Source of the DNA: Acidimicrobiaceae bacterium
GTDB taxonomy: Bacteria > Actinomycetota > Acidimicrobiia > Acidimicrobiales > RAAP-2
Direction of reading: 5' to 3'
Length of the DNA: 7,193 nt
Assembly: GCA_003164275.1 (NCBI GenBank)
Contig: PLSY01000038.1
Coordinates: 1 to 7,193 of the forward strand
The stretch's first letter is position 1. Each line of letters starts with the position of its first letter. The position numbers were made by a program, and so were the translations under genes. Shown here piece by piece: positions 1-6,101 of this stretch. The notes under the pieces were generated by a model, which saw only the letters and a program-made list of their open reading frames with translations, searched no databases and was not told the DNA's origin.

Positions 1-2
1 TC

Positions 3-950
3 GAGTGCGAGCGCCTCGACCTCTCACCGACGACCATGCGAACCTACCGGGCGCAGATCGATCAGACGATTCGGCCCGCCCTCGGTAAGGTCCCACTCAC
101 CCGGCTCAACGCAAAGCAACTCGACGACCTGTACGGCGCCATGAAGACCGCCGACAAGACGCCCAAGACCATTCGCAACCACCACGCCATCATCTCGGCG
201 GCTCTGCATCAGGCCGTTCGATGGGGATGGGTGCGGACCAACGTCGCCGAGCAGGCCAAGCCGCCCCGGGTCTCGCAGCGACGGGTAAAGGCGCCATCGG
301 TCGACGTGGTTCGCGCTGTCATCGAGGCGGCGGAGGAGCGTGACCCACGGTTGGCGGCGCTGCTCATGCTCGGTGCGCTCACCGGCATGCGCCGGGGCGA
401 GCTGTGCGCCCTCCGGTGGTCCGACATCGACCTGGAGCGAGGAGCCATGGAAGTCTCCCGCTCCGTCATCGTCGTACCCGGAGGTCTGTCCGAGAAGTCG
501 ACCAAGACGGATCGCTCCCGCTCGGTGGCGCTGGATGAGGTCGGCGTTGCCTTGCTCGTCCAATACCGCGCCCGGGTCGACGAATGGGCATCCGAAGCCG
601 GGACCGAGATCGCCGATGACGCCTTTGTCTTCTCGCCTCACGTCGACGGTGGAACGCCCTTCCGGCCGGACAACGTCACCGGCTTCTTCATCCGCGTCCG
701 TGACGGCCTTGGTCTCAAAGACGTGCGCCTCCATGATCTGCGCCACTTCACTGCAACTCAACTCATCGGCGCTGGGGTTGACGTCCGGACGGTCGCTGGC
801 CGCCTCGGTCATTCCGACCCATCCCTGACCCTCCGGGTCTACAGCCACGTCATCGAGGAGCGGGACCGAGCAGCGGCAGCCATCCTCGGCCGGGTACTTG
901 GTCCGACCGGCAGCCCGGCCGCAAGCCTCGAAGCCACGTCGAAGGTCTGA
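3..950 (+). CDS. Tyrosine site-specific recombinase (phage/ICE-type integrase), 5' end outside window
   Basis: Catalyses DNA strand exchange between att sites to integrate or excise a mobile element. The reading frame is open to the left edge, and the codons before the ATG at 36 (reading ECERLDLSPTT) continue a typical core-binding domain, so that ATG is internal and the gene begins outside the window. Numbering from that Met, the SAM-like core-binding domain runs to about residue 75 and the catalytic domain from about 85 to 290. All catalytic positions can be seen: R119 in TGMRRGEL, K157 in the KTDRSRSV beta-hairpin, H233 and R236 in LHDLRH, H259 in GRLGH, and the nucleophile Y269 in LRVYSH. 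It therefore looks active. A helix-turn-helix gene follows after 5 nt, probably in the same transcript. No att repeat or tRNA target was found inside the window. Family assignment is very secure; element type is not resolved. Confidence 0.95.
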   Translation, partial: ECERLDLSPTTMRTYRAQIDQTIRPALGKVPLTRLNAKQLDDLYGAMKTADKTPKTIRNHHAIISAALHQAVRWGWVRTNVAEQAKPPRVSQRRVKAPSVDVVRAVIEAAEERDPRLAALLMLGALTGMRRGELCALRWSDIDLERGAMEVSRSVIVVPGGLSEKSTKTDRSRSVALDEVGVALLVQYRARVDEWASEAGTEIADDAFVFSPHVDGGTPFRPDNVTGFFIRVRDGLGLKDVRLHDLRHFTATQLIGAGVDVRTVAGRLGHSDPSLTLRVYSHVIEERDRAAAAILGRVLGPTGSPAASLEATSKV

Positions 951-955
951 GCGAC

Positions 956-1435
956 ATGACCGAGACAGCGCCGCCCGAGGTCACCGTCGTCAACGGCGCC
1001 TCGTGGGCGGCCCGACCCGAGCAACTCGCTCAACTCCTTGGCCGGTCGGCCGGAGGGGGCGTCATTCCCGATCCGACGGGCCAAGCACCGGACCCGGACA
1101 CGCTGGCGGCAGTCACTGATCCTGTCTTCTGGTCCGGTGAGCCCGGCACACTTGCCGATGCTCTCCGCAGCTTGGCCGTTCCGGAAGCCGGTAGCAGTGG
1201 CATGTCTGGCGGCGACCGGTCATCCGGTGTCATCACCACCGGACCGGACCGCCTGACCCTCACTGTCGAGGAGGCAGCGGCCACCCTCGGAATCAGCCGG
1301 GCGTCCGCGTACGAAGGCGTTCGGCGGGGCGAGATCCCGGCGATCAGGATCGGCCGGCGGGTACGTGTGCCCCGCGTGGCCCTCGACCGCCTGCTCTCGA
1401 TGCCGGACGCCGGGGCGGCCGAGGCGGGGACTTAG
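956..1435 (+). CDS. Helix-turn-helix protein with excisionase/MerR-type DNA-binding domain
   Basis: A 159-residue protein. Residues about 101-147 (LTVEEAAATLGISRASAYE, then GEIPAIRIGRRVRVPRVALDRLL) match the small winged HTH of the excisionase/HTH_17 family: a recognition helix after LGIS, then a wing rich in Arg. Residues 1-98 are Gly/Pro/Ala-rich, have no recognisable domain and look largely disordered. It follows the integrase after only 5 nt, so it probably acts as recombination directionality factor or regulator of that element. The order int then HTH is less usual than xis then int. No strong ribosome-binding site precedes the ATG at 956, so translation may be coupled to the integrase. 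An internal ATG at 1202 would give a 77-residue protein of classical Xis size, also without a good ribosome-binding site. DNA binding is confident; the exact role is inferred. Confidence 0.85.
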   Translation: MTETAPPEVTVVNGASWAARPEQLAQLLGRSAGGGVIPDPTGQAPDPDTLAAVTDPVFWSGEPGTLADALRSLAVPEAGSSGMSGGDRSSGVITTGPDRLTLTVEEAAATLGISRASAYEGVRRGEIPAIRIGRRVRVPRVALDRLLSMPDAGAAEAGT

Positions 1436-1439
1436 ACGA

Positions 1440-1454
1440 CCGATCGAGAATCGG
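1440..1454. terminator. Weak hairpin between convergent genes (possible terminator)
   Basis: The only 52 nt between the stops of the HTH gene (+) and the DUF262 gene (-) contain CCGAT-cgaga-ATCGG, a 5-bp stem with a 5-nt loop. There is no T-run on either side, so a classic intrinsic terminator is not shown. An 8-bp direct repeat (GCCATCCG) at 1454-1461 and 1475-1482 lies in the same gap. Position is suggestive, sequence support is weak. Confidence 0.25.
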
Positions 1455-1487
1455 CCATCCGGCATCAAGCCACTGCCATCCGACCGG

Positions 1488-3443
1488 TTAGAAACTCGGA
1501 GCCTCCTCTGCTACCGCCAGCTCATCGACTGCTGTCATTTCCGCCGCGGTGCTGTCGACTTCCTCCGCATCCGCGGGCATCACGACGGCGCTCGGATTTA
1601 GCTCGGACGGATCAACGGCCTCGATCTCCCATCGAGTCCAGATGAACGAGAGAAGACTCTCCCTCCGCTGACCGATGGTCTCCGGCGTCCAGTCCGTGAA
1701 CTCGCAGAGATCCTTTTCTTGATACAGCGGGGATTTCGCGTAGCACATCCGCTCTTGCGAGTAGCTCCCCTTCTTGTCGGGGAAGCTCCGGTTCCTGTAC
1801 GAGGAGTTGTCATAGGTCAGGCACACGTTGCCAAGGTCGTTCGTCCACTTCTTGAGCGCAGCGCTGTCGAATCGTTCTTGCCAGTACGGCTCAGTTGGTG
1901 TCTGCGGCAGGATGTGCTCGATCGACTGCTCTGGCGTCCGGCCGTCGACACGCTCCCACGACATCTGGACCGGGTGCGTTGGACCAGCACGGTGCAACTC
2001 GTACTCGTACAGCAAGTACTTGAGAAGCGGCCACGCATACCAATCGTCGGTCGACGCCAGGATGAAGCGAAGTAGCTTCGCTGCTCCGTAGGCGTTCGTA
2101 ACGCTGAGCAGCCCGCTGAGGACGTCATCAGCCGTCGCCTCGCCTCGCTGTACGCGGTAGGCGAGCGGGAAGAGCGTTCCCTGCCCCGCATCCGCGCGCG
2201 ATCGAGTCACACGGGAGCGGAAGGCGTACCTCTCCGCTGCCTTCAGGATGCTCACATATTGCTTCGGTCCGAAGTCGGCTCGGAGGCGGCACGCCACCAG
2301 CAGCGGAACAAGGTTCGCCACGGCTCCGATCCTGCGCAGCTTGTCGCTGAAGTCGACGACCTCGTTTCGCAGCTTCGGCTCTCCTGACCATGAAGCGAAC
2401 GCGGCGCTGTGGCCCGGGACCATGACATCGCAGAATGGCCCGACGCAGTCACCAAGCGTCTGCAGGTACCGGCGGATGACCTTGGCGAGGGCCGGCTGAT
2501 CCGCTTTGTAGAGGCGGAGGGAGAGGGCGCCCTTCACGGATTCGAATCCATGCCAATCTCGCGGGCGTGGGTTGTGGAAGATCAGCCAGTGGCACCTGAG
2601 TAAGGCATTCTCGTCGGTAGACCGGGAGAGGTCCCGTGCACTGAGAGCCTGCAGCAGCTTGGTCCACGTCTCGTTGACCAACTCGGCGAGACCATGCTCC
2701 GGAACGTCGAGCTTCGCAGCCAGGTAGAGCAGCAAGTTCTTGGTCTTCTCCAGGTCTGTCAGCGGGCGGCCTCGGTCATTCTGCGTCTCGAATATGACCC
2801 CGACTTCGCTGGAGTCGTCGACCTCGTAGACCGTGAGCCTCAGTTGCTTGACTACCTTTTCGCGCAGCCTGTTCAGCCAGGCGAGGTACTCCTCGGCGTC
2901 GAGCGAACCTGCACGGACGGCAAGGTAGTCATCGAAGAGCTGTCGTGCCGCCAGCAGCCTGCGATGACTGACGATGCTCGGGGCATCTGGCCCCGGTTCG
3001 TCGGCGAGAATGTTGCGTTCCCAGAAGGACCGGCTGTCGTGGTTGAGGTGCAGTTTCAGTAGCGGCTGATCCGTAGGCGTGACGGAGGCGACAAACGTGG
3101 TCCGCAGGCCGTTGGCGAGTGTCTCTTGGCCGGCCTTGCTCAGGCCGCGTGCGATCGCGGCGAGCAGGATCACGATCGTGGTCAAGCGCTGCTGGCCGTC
3201 GACCACGTCGGCGCGCCGGAAGAGCGTTCCGGACGCATCCTCGATCTCTGCGCCGTCACCCTGTGTCGGATGGAGGATGAGCGTGCCGGTGTAGTGCGCC
3301 TTGCCCTCGCTCAGAAGATCGAGGTCTTCGAGGAAGTCTTCGATCTGCTTCTTCTCCCAGGCGTAACCGCGCTGGTAGTCAGGGATCGAGAGCACGAACT
3401 CCCGGAATACCTCTTGGACTGTCCGAACGGTGTTTGCCGGCAC
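1488..3443 (-). CDS. GmrSD-like restriction nuclease: DUF262 N-terminal plus DUF1524 HNH C-terminal domain
   Basis: A 651-residue protein of the GmrSD family, type IV-like enzymes in which a DUF262 domain (ParB/Srx-like NTPase fold) is fused to a DUF1524 HNH-type nuclease that cuts modified phage DNA. Visible DUF262 motifs are IPDYQRGYAW at 20-29, DGQQRLTT at 82-89, and the N-x-RG-x-x-L block at 222-228 followed by K233 and K235-N236. Visible DUF1524 motifs are EHILPQ at 509-514 (H510 the likely catalytic His), LGN at 537-539, N546, N551 and K557-K558. I chose the GTG at 3443 because GGAGGAG lies 7 nt upstream and the DUF262 fold starts at once. The frame stays open to 3704, but that extension only mirrors the preceding gene. 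Residues 612-651 form an acidic Ala/Glu/Asp-rich tail. It follows the PRTase gene after 112 nt with no clear promoter of its own. Sampled lines are about 57-58% GC, lower than the two upstream genes. The target modification cannot be read from sequence. Confidence 0.92.
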   Translation of the reverse strand: MPANTVRTVQEVFREFVLSIPDYQRGYAWEKKQIEDFLEDLDLLSEGKAHYTGTLILHPTQGDGAEIEDASGTLFRRADVVDGQQRLTTIVILLAAIARGLSKAGQETLANGLRTTFVASVTPTDQPLLKLHLNHDSRSFWERNILADEPGPDAPSIVSHRRLLAARQLFDDYLAVRAGSLDAEEYLAWLNRLREKVVKQLRLTVYEVDDSSEVGVIFETQNDRGRPLTDLEKTKNLLLYLAAKLDVPEHGLAELVNETWTKLLQALSARDLSRSTDENALLRCHWLIFHNPRPRDWHGFESVKGALSLRLYKADQPALAKVIRRYLQTLGDCVGPFCDVMVPGHSAAFASWSGEPKLRNEVVDFSDKLRRIGAVANLVPLLVACRLRADFGPKQYVSILKAAERYAFRSRVTRSRADAGQGTLFPLAYRVQRGEATADDVLSGLLSVTNAYGAAKLLRFILASTDDWYAWPLLKYLLYEYELHRAGPTHPVQMSWERVDGRTPEQSIEHILPQTPTEPYWQERFDSAALKKWTNDLGNVCLTYDNSSYRNRSFPDKKGSYSQERMCYAKSPLYQEKDLCEFTDWTPETIGQRRESLLSFIWTRWEIEAVDPSELNPSAVVMPADAEEVDSTAAEMTAVDELAVAEEAPSF

Positions 3444-3448
3444 CCCTA

Positions 3449-3455
3449 CTCCTCC
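3449..3455 (-). promoter_or_regulatory. Ribosome-binding site that fixes the GTG start of the DUF262 gene
   Basis: On the minus strand GGAGGAG precedes GTG, with 7 nt between GGAGG and the start codon. It is the best Shine-Dalgarno sequence in the window and places the start at 3443, excluding the long N-terminal extension open to 3704. Confidence 0.8.
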
Positions 3456-3555
3456 GTTGTCCGTCCGTGAGCCAACGCACCGCCCGGGGTGGCAAACGAT
3501 ACCGAGCCAGGCGATCGGCAGATCTCGATCGGCTGTCCAGAATGGCGAATCTGCG

Positions 3556-4311
3556 TCATGGCCTGGCCCGCCAGGGAGCACGGGCCAGGACGATGCCTTC
3601 GACAGAGACAGCGCCGCCGTCCTCGATGAGGCAGGCGGCGACGGCATTGAGCTGGCTGCCCGTCGTGCACACGTCGTCGTAGACGACGATGCGGCGGCCC
3701 TCAACTCGCGATGGATCGGGGATCACCAATGAAGCGCGCAGTTCGGCGGCGGCGGTCCGCTTCGCCGACGCGACGTTGCGGGCGGACTTCTTGGTCACAG
3801 CCGTCTTGATGATGGCCGGTGGATCGGCGGTGTCGAACGGCCACTCGCTGAGGACATCCTCCGTCGCGGCCGTGTCGATGACGCGCTCGGTGTGGCCAAG
3901 CCGGACGTCGCCCCCGGCCGCGAAGGTTGGGTTTGCGACGATCAGGTCGGGCGGGTCATCGCGCTTGTTGCGGTTGAGCCAGGCGAGCAGCAGCCGACCG
4001 AAGATCAGCGACCAGCCCCACATCCCGTCGTACTTGTAGCGGATGATCTTGTTGCGGAGCGACCCCGAGCTGTAGGCGATCGCCCGGATCCGGGTGATGC
4101 TCCGGGTCGGATCGGCGCACAGCCAGTTGGGGCAGTCACCGCCATCGAGCATCTGGCTGCAAATCGGACAGGCGTCGGCAGTGATGGTCTCGAACGCTCT
4201 GCTGGCACAAGCGAGGCACAGCGCGGGTGGTCCTGTCCGCAGGTATGTGCATTTCGGGCACTGCGGGAATCCGAGCGGTGGTCCAGACGGTGGCTCGTTC
4301 GGCGACGCCAT
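3556..4311 (-). CDS. ComF-type phosphoribosyltransferase with N-terminal zinc-finger cysteines
   Basis: A 251-residue protein. The N-terminal 70 residues hold four cysteine pairs (C18/C21, C32/C35, C48/C51, C60/C65), consistent with two zinc ribbons as in the ComF family. Then comes the typical ComF entry block (AYSSGSLRNKIIRYKYDG, about 80-96), followed by a type I PRTase fold. The PRPP-binding loop is clear: IVVYDDVCTTGSQL at 208-221, with the adjacent Asp pair D212-D213 and the TTG turn. Type I PRTases bind PRPP and usually move the ribosyl-phosphate to or from a base; ComF is better known from DNA uptake, where its reaction is unsettled. Its ATG lies 6 nt after the DprA-like stop, without a good ribosome-binding site, so translational coupling is likely. 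A DprA neighbour and a nuclease downstream, with no uptake genes in view, suggest a defence role rather than competence (inference). Family is secure, substrate unknown. Confidence 0.9.
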   Translation of the reverse strand: MASPNEPPSGPPLGFPQCPKCTYLRTGPPALCLACASRAFETITADACPICSQMLDGGDCPNWLCADPTRSITRIRAIAYSSGSLRNKIIRYKYDGMWGWSLIFGRLLLAWLNRNKRDDPPDLIVANPTFAAGGDVRLGHTERVIDTAATEDVLSEWPFDTADPPAIIKTAVTKKSARNVASAKRTAAAELRASLVIPDPSRVEGRRIVVYDDVCTTGSQLNAVAACLIEDGGAVSVEGIVLARAPWRARP

Positions 4312-4317
4312 CGACAG

Positions 4318-5268
4318 TCACAGAGACGCGAACGTCAGTTGCTGACGCTGCTCGCCGGCCTGCCGCACCCGCTCGGGGGCGGCTAGGTGCCGGATGACCT
4401 CATCCACGTCCGCGACCTCGATGGCACCGCGCTTGGCGACGTAATCCTTGGCCCACTGCTGGTCCGTCACCAGCGACTTCACCAGAAAGACCTTCTTGCC
4501 GTGCTCCAGCGCCAACCGGGCCTGCATTTTGGCGCCGGATGTGCGGCTCGCCTCGATGACGACGGTTCCCTGGCTGAGCCCCGACGTCACGACGTTGCGG
4601 CGCGGGAACGTGTCCTTGCCGGGTGAGCGGGTCGGCCAGAACTGCGAAACCAGCGCACCGTGCCCCGTGATTTCCTCGGCCAAGCCGCGGTTCTCGGAGG
4701 GGTAGCACTTCGTGATCCCGGTCCCGAAGACGGCGATGGTCCGGCCCCCGGCGTCGAGGGCGGCCCGGTGGGCGGATGCGTCAATGCCCCGGGCCAGTCC
4801 CGAGATCACGGTTACACCCCTTTCAACGAGCATCTGCGACATCCGTTGCGCTCGCCGCAGCCCTGCCTCGGACGCATCCCGGGTGCCCACAACGGCCACA
4901 GACCGGACGTCCTCATCGCGCAGCTCGCCGCGGACGAAGAGGAACGGCGGCAGGTTGGGCACCAGCCGCAGGTTGGCCGGATACTCGGGGTCGAGCACTG
5001 TGACCAGCGCTGCCCCGACGGTCTCGGCCGCCGCGACCTCGGCATCGACTCGGGCGAGTAGCTCGTCTGGCGTGCGGATCCCGGCCTTGAGCACGGGGCG
5101 CGAGCGCTCGGCAGCGGCGCTCTTCTCCTGGATCGATCCGGTCCAGAGGGCATCGAGGCCCTCTGGGAACTGCGCCTCGCGGGCGATCAAGCTCCAGTCG
5201 ACGCTCTCCTGGTCGATCCTGATCGCGCAGAGCGCGAGCAGGCGGCGTTGATCGTTCGTGATGGCCAT
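4318..5268 (-). CDS. dprA: DprA/Smf-like Rossmann-fold protein, divergent type
   Basis: A 316-residue protein. Classical DprA protects incoming single-stranded DNA and loads RecA. Residues 1-70 form a helical N-terminal region and 85-265 the DprA Rossmann fold: VAVVGTRDAS at 124-133, VISGLARGIDASAHRAAL at 154-171, IAVFGTGITKCYP at 178-190, FPRRNVVTSGLS at 221-232 and VVIEASRTSGAKMQA at 236-250. It departs from housekeeping DprA after the fold: residues 263-290 lack the usual PG...S-x-G-x-N-x-LI segment, the SGS-L-x-TA motif is replaced by SGAKMQA, and the usual SE-P-G stretch reads SQFWPTRSPG. No C-terminal winged-helix domain is evident. This fits the DprA-like proteins found in accessory and defence loci. 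The ATG at 5268 has AGGAG 9 nt upstream. It is the first gene of the cassette, behind a LexA-like palindrome, 6 nt before the PRTase gene. Likely role: nucleotide or ssDNA sensing partner (inference). Confidence 0.92.
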   Translation of the reverse strand: MAITNDQRRLLALCAIRIDQESVDWSLIAREAQFPEGLDALWTGSIQEKSAAAERSRPVLKAGIRTPDELLARVDAEVAAAETVGAALVTVLDPEYPANLRLVPNLPPFLFVRGELRDEDVRSVAVVGTRDASEAGLRRAQRMSQMLVERGVTVISGLARGIDASAHRAALDAGGRTIAVFGTGITKCYPSENRGLAEEITGHGALVSQFWPTRSPGKDTFPRRNVVTSGLSQGTVVIEASRTSGAKMQARLALEHGKKVFLVKSLVTDQQWAKDYVAKRGAIEVADVDEVIRHLAAPERVRQAGEQRQQLTFASL

Positions 5269-5277
5269 CCCATGCTA

Positions 5278-5282
5278 CTCCT
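5278..5282 (-). promoter_or_regulatory. Ribosome-binding site of the DprA-like gene
   Basis: AGGAG on the minus strand, 9 nt before the ATG at 5268. It supports that start over the out-of-frame ATG slightly upstream (CATGGGATGG). Confidence 0.6.
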
Positions 5283-5285
5283 GAC

Positions 5286-5301
5286 TCGAACATATGTTCG
5301 C
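5286..5301. promoter_or_regulatory. LexA (SOS) box-like palindrome upstream of the DprA-PRTase-GmrSD cassette
   Basis: TCGAAC-ATAT-GTTCGC contains the perfect 14-bp palindrome CGAACATATGTTCG at 5287-5300. This matches the actinobacterial/Firmicute LexA operator form, CGAAC-N4-GTTCG. It lies 17 nt before the DprA-like start codon and overlaps the proposed -10 element, the usual place for a LexA operator. If LexA binds here the cassette would be repressed until DNA damage. The match is read directly; binding is inferred. Confidence 0.75.
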
Positions 5302-5316
5302 ATGGACGTGTGACAA
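5289..5316 (-). promoter_or_regulatory. Putative sigma-70-type promoter of the DprA-like cassette
   Basis: On the minus strand TTGTCA (5316-5311, 5 of 6 to TTGACA) is followed after 16 nt by TATGTT (5294-5289, 4 of 6 to TATAAT). The -10 lies inside the LexA-like palindrome. Transcription would start near 5282, giving a leader of only about 14 nt. That is short but still roughly includes the AGGAG. Read by eye, moderate support. Confidence 0.45.
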
Positions 5317-5570
5317 GTATGCGGCGCCAGTCTGGCACGGGTCAAGCACCCAGGGCCGGGACGGCTGTCGCGAGCTGGGCTGTCCCAACCCGCGCCGGCA
5401 TCGCCCCGTTCGACCCGAGCCGCTCAGCGGGACTAGTAGCGGGGGCTTCGCTCCGCCAGTCGCAGCCATGACTTACCAACTCACCGACATCACCGAGCTG
5501 ATCCACTACCACCTCGTCCTCTCAGCTTCGGACGACGAGACAGCCGACAACAATCTCCGTCGGCTCGTCG
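5317..5570. other. Non-coding or decayed stretch with several short hairpins
   Basis: Apart from the promoter and LexA-like box to its left, I see no supportable gene here. Frames open on the plus strand give Pro/Arg/Gly-rich translations with no family resemblance and no ribosome-binding site. Short inverted repeats are present: GGGACGGC (5358-5365) with GCTGTCCC (5379-5386), 8 bp including one G-T pair; CCGCT-c-AGCGG at 5420-5430; and GCGGGG (5439-5444) with CTCCGC (5451-5456). It ends where similarity to a serine recombinase starts abruptly, so it may include a recombination or deletion junction. Confidence 0.5.
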
Positions 5571-6059
5571 GGCCTGACTGAAGCTCTTGAGGTGCTCGCC
5601 AACGGAGGTGCTGCTGCCCTTGTTGTGGCCAAACTCGACCGACTGGCTCGCAGCGTTCACGACTTTGCAGGCTTGGTTCGAGTTGCGGAACGGGAGGGTT
5701 GGGGGATCGTTGCCCTGGACCTCGGCGTCGACATGACAACACCCACAGGGGGCCTCCTGGCCAATGTGACGGCATCCGTGGCCGAGTGGGAGCGCAGGAT
5801 CATCAGCCTGCGGACATCGGAGGCTCTGGCTCAGCGGAAGGCGGCGGGTGTCCGACTGGGAAGGCCCCGGAGTTTGGACCCAGTGATTGCGGGGCGCATT
5901 CGGTCTCGGCGGGTCAAGGGTGCCACCTTGCAGGCCATCGCTGACGAACTGAACTCCGATGCCATCGAAACGCCAACAGGACGGGCGTGGTCACCCGCTC
6001 TAGTGCGCAAGGTGACCCTTCAGGAGCCGAGGGAAAAGGTAGGGGGACGGGCAAAGTAG
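5571..6059 (+). pseudogene. 5'-truncated serine recombinase (resolvase/invertase family)
   Basis: The recognisable protein starts mid-domain with GLTEALEVLANGG, then ALVVAKLDRLARS, the resolvase motif carrying the two active-site arginines of DRLxR, then the E-helix region (TGGLLANVTASVAEWERR) and a C-terminal HTH region (from about RLGRPRS to ALVRKV). The N-terminal 60 or so residues of the family, including the catalytic serine and the Y-x-RVS motif, are absent. An in-frame TGA at 5499-5501 leaves only about 23 codons upstream, and none read like a recombinase; no lost N-terminus is seen in the other plus frames nearby. The first usable start is GTG at 5592, giving 155 residues, which could still make a DNA-binding fragment but not an active recombinase. 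It faces the DUF4411 gene tail to tail, 42 nt apart. Probably the scar of an earlier mobile element. Confidence 0.85.
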
Positions 6060-6101
6060 CAGCACGCCGGAGATGACGGGTGGGAGCGGTCAGTGTACAA
6101 G

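Noticed and set aside
24..848. Long minus-strand open frame opposite the integrase
   Set aside because: A shadow of the integrase in GC-rich DNA; no recognisable motifs, and the plus frame carries all catalytic residues.
2538..2549. GGATTCGAATCC, resembling a tRNA T-arm or a regulatory palindrome
   Set aside because: It lies inside the DUF262 coding region with no cloverleaf around it; most likely chance.
3512..3531. Two CGATCG copies, 8 nt apart, in the gap before the DUF262 gene
   Set aside because: A 6-bp stem with no T-run and no match to a known site; CGATCG is common in high-GC DNA.
3444..3704. N-terminal extension of the DUF262 frame by 87 codons
   Set aside because: It overlaps the PRTase gene, reads Ala/Ser/Arg-rich without family resemblance, and a strong GGAGGAG-GTG start lies exactly at the beginning of the DUF262 fold.
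5294..5581. 95-codon plus-strand open frame ending just before the recombinase remnant
   Set aside because: It starts inside the LexA-like palindrome, has no ribosome-binding site, a Pro/Arg-rich translation and no resemblance to a recombinase N-terminus.
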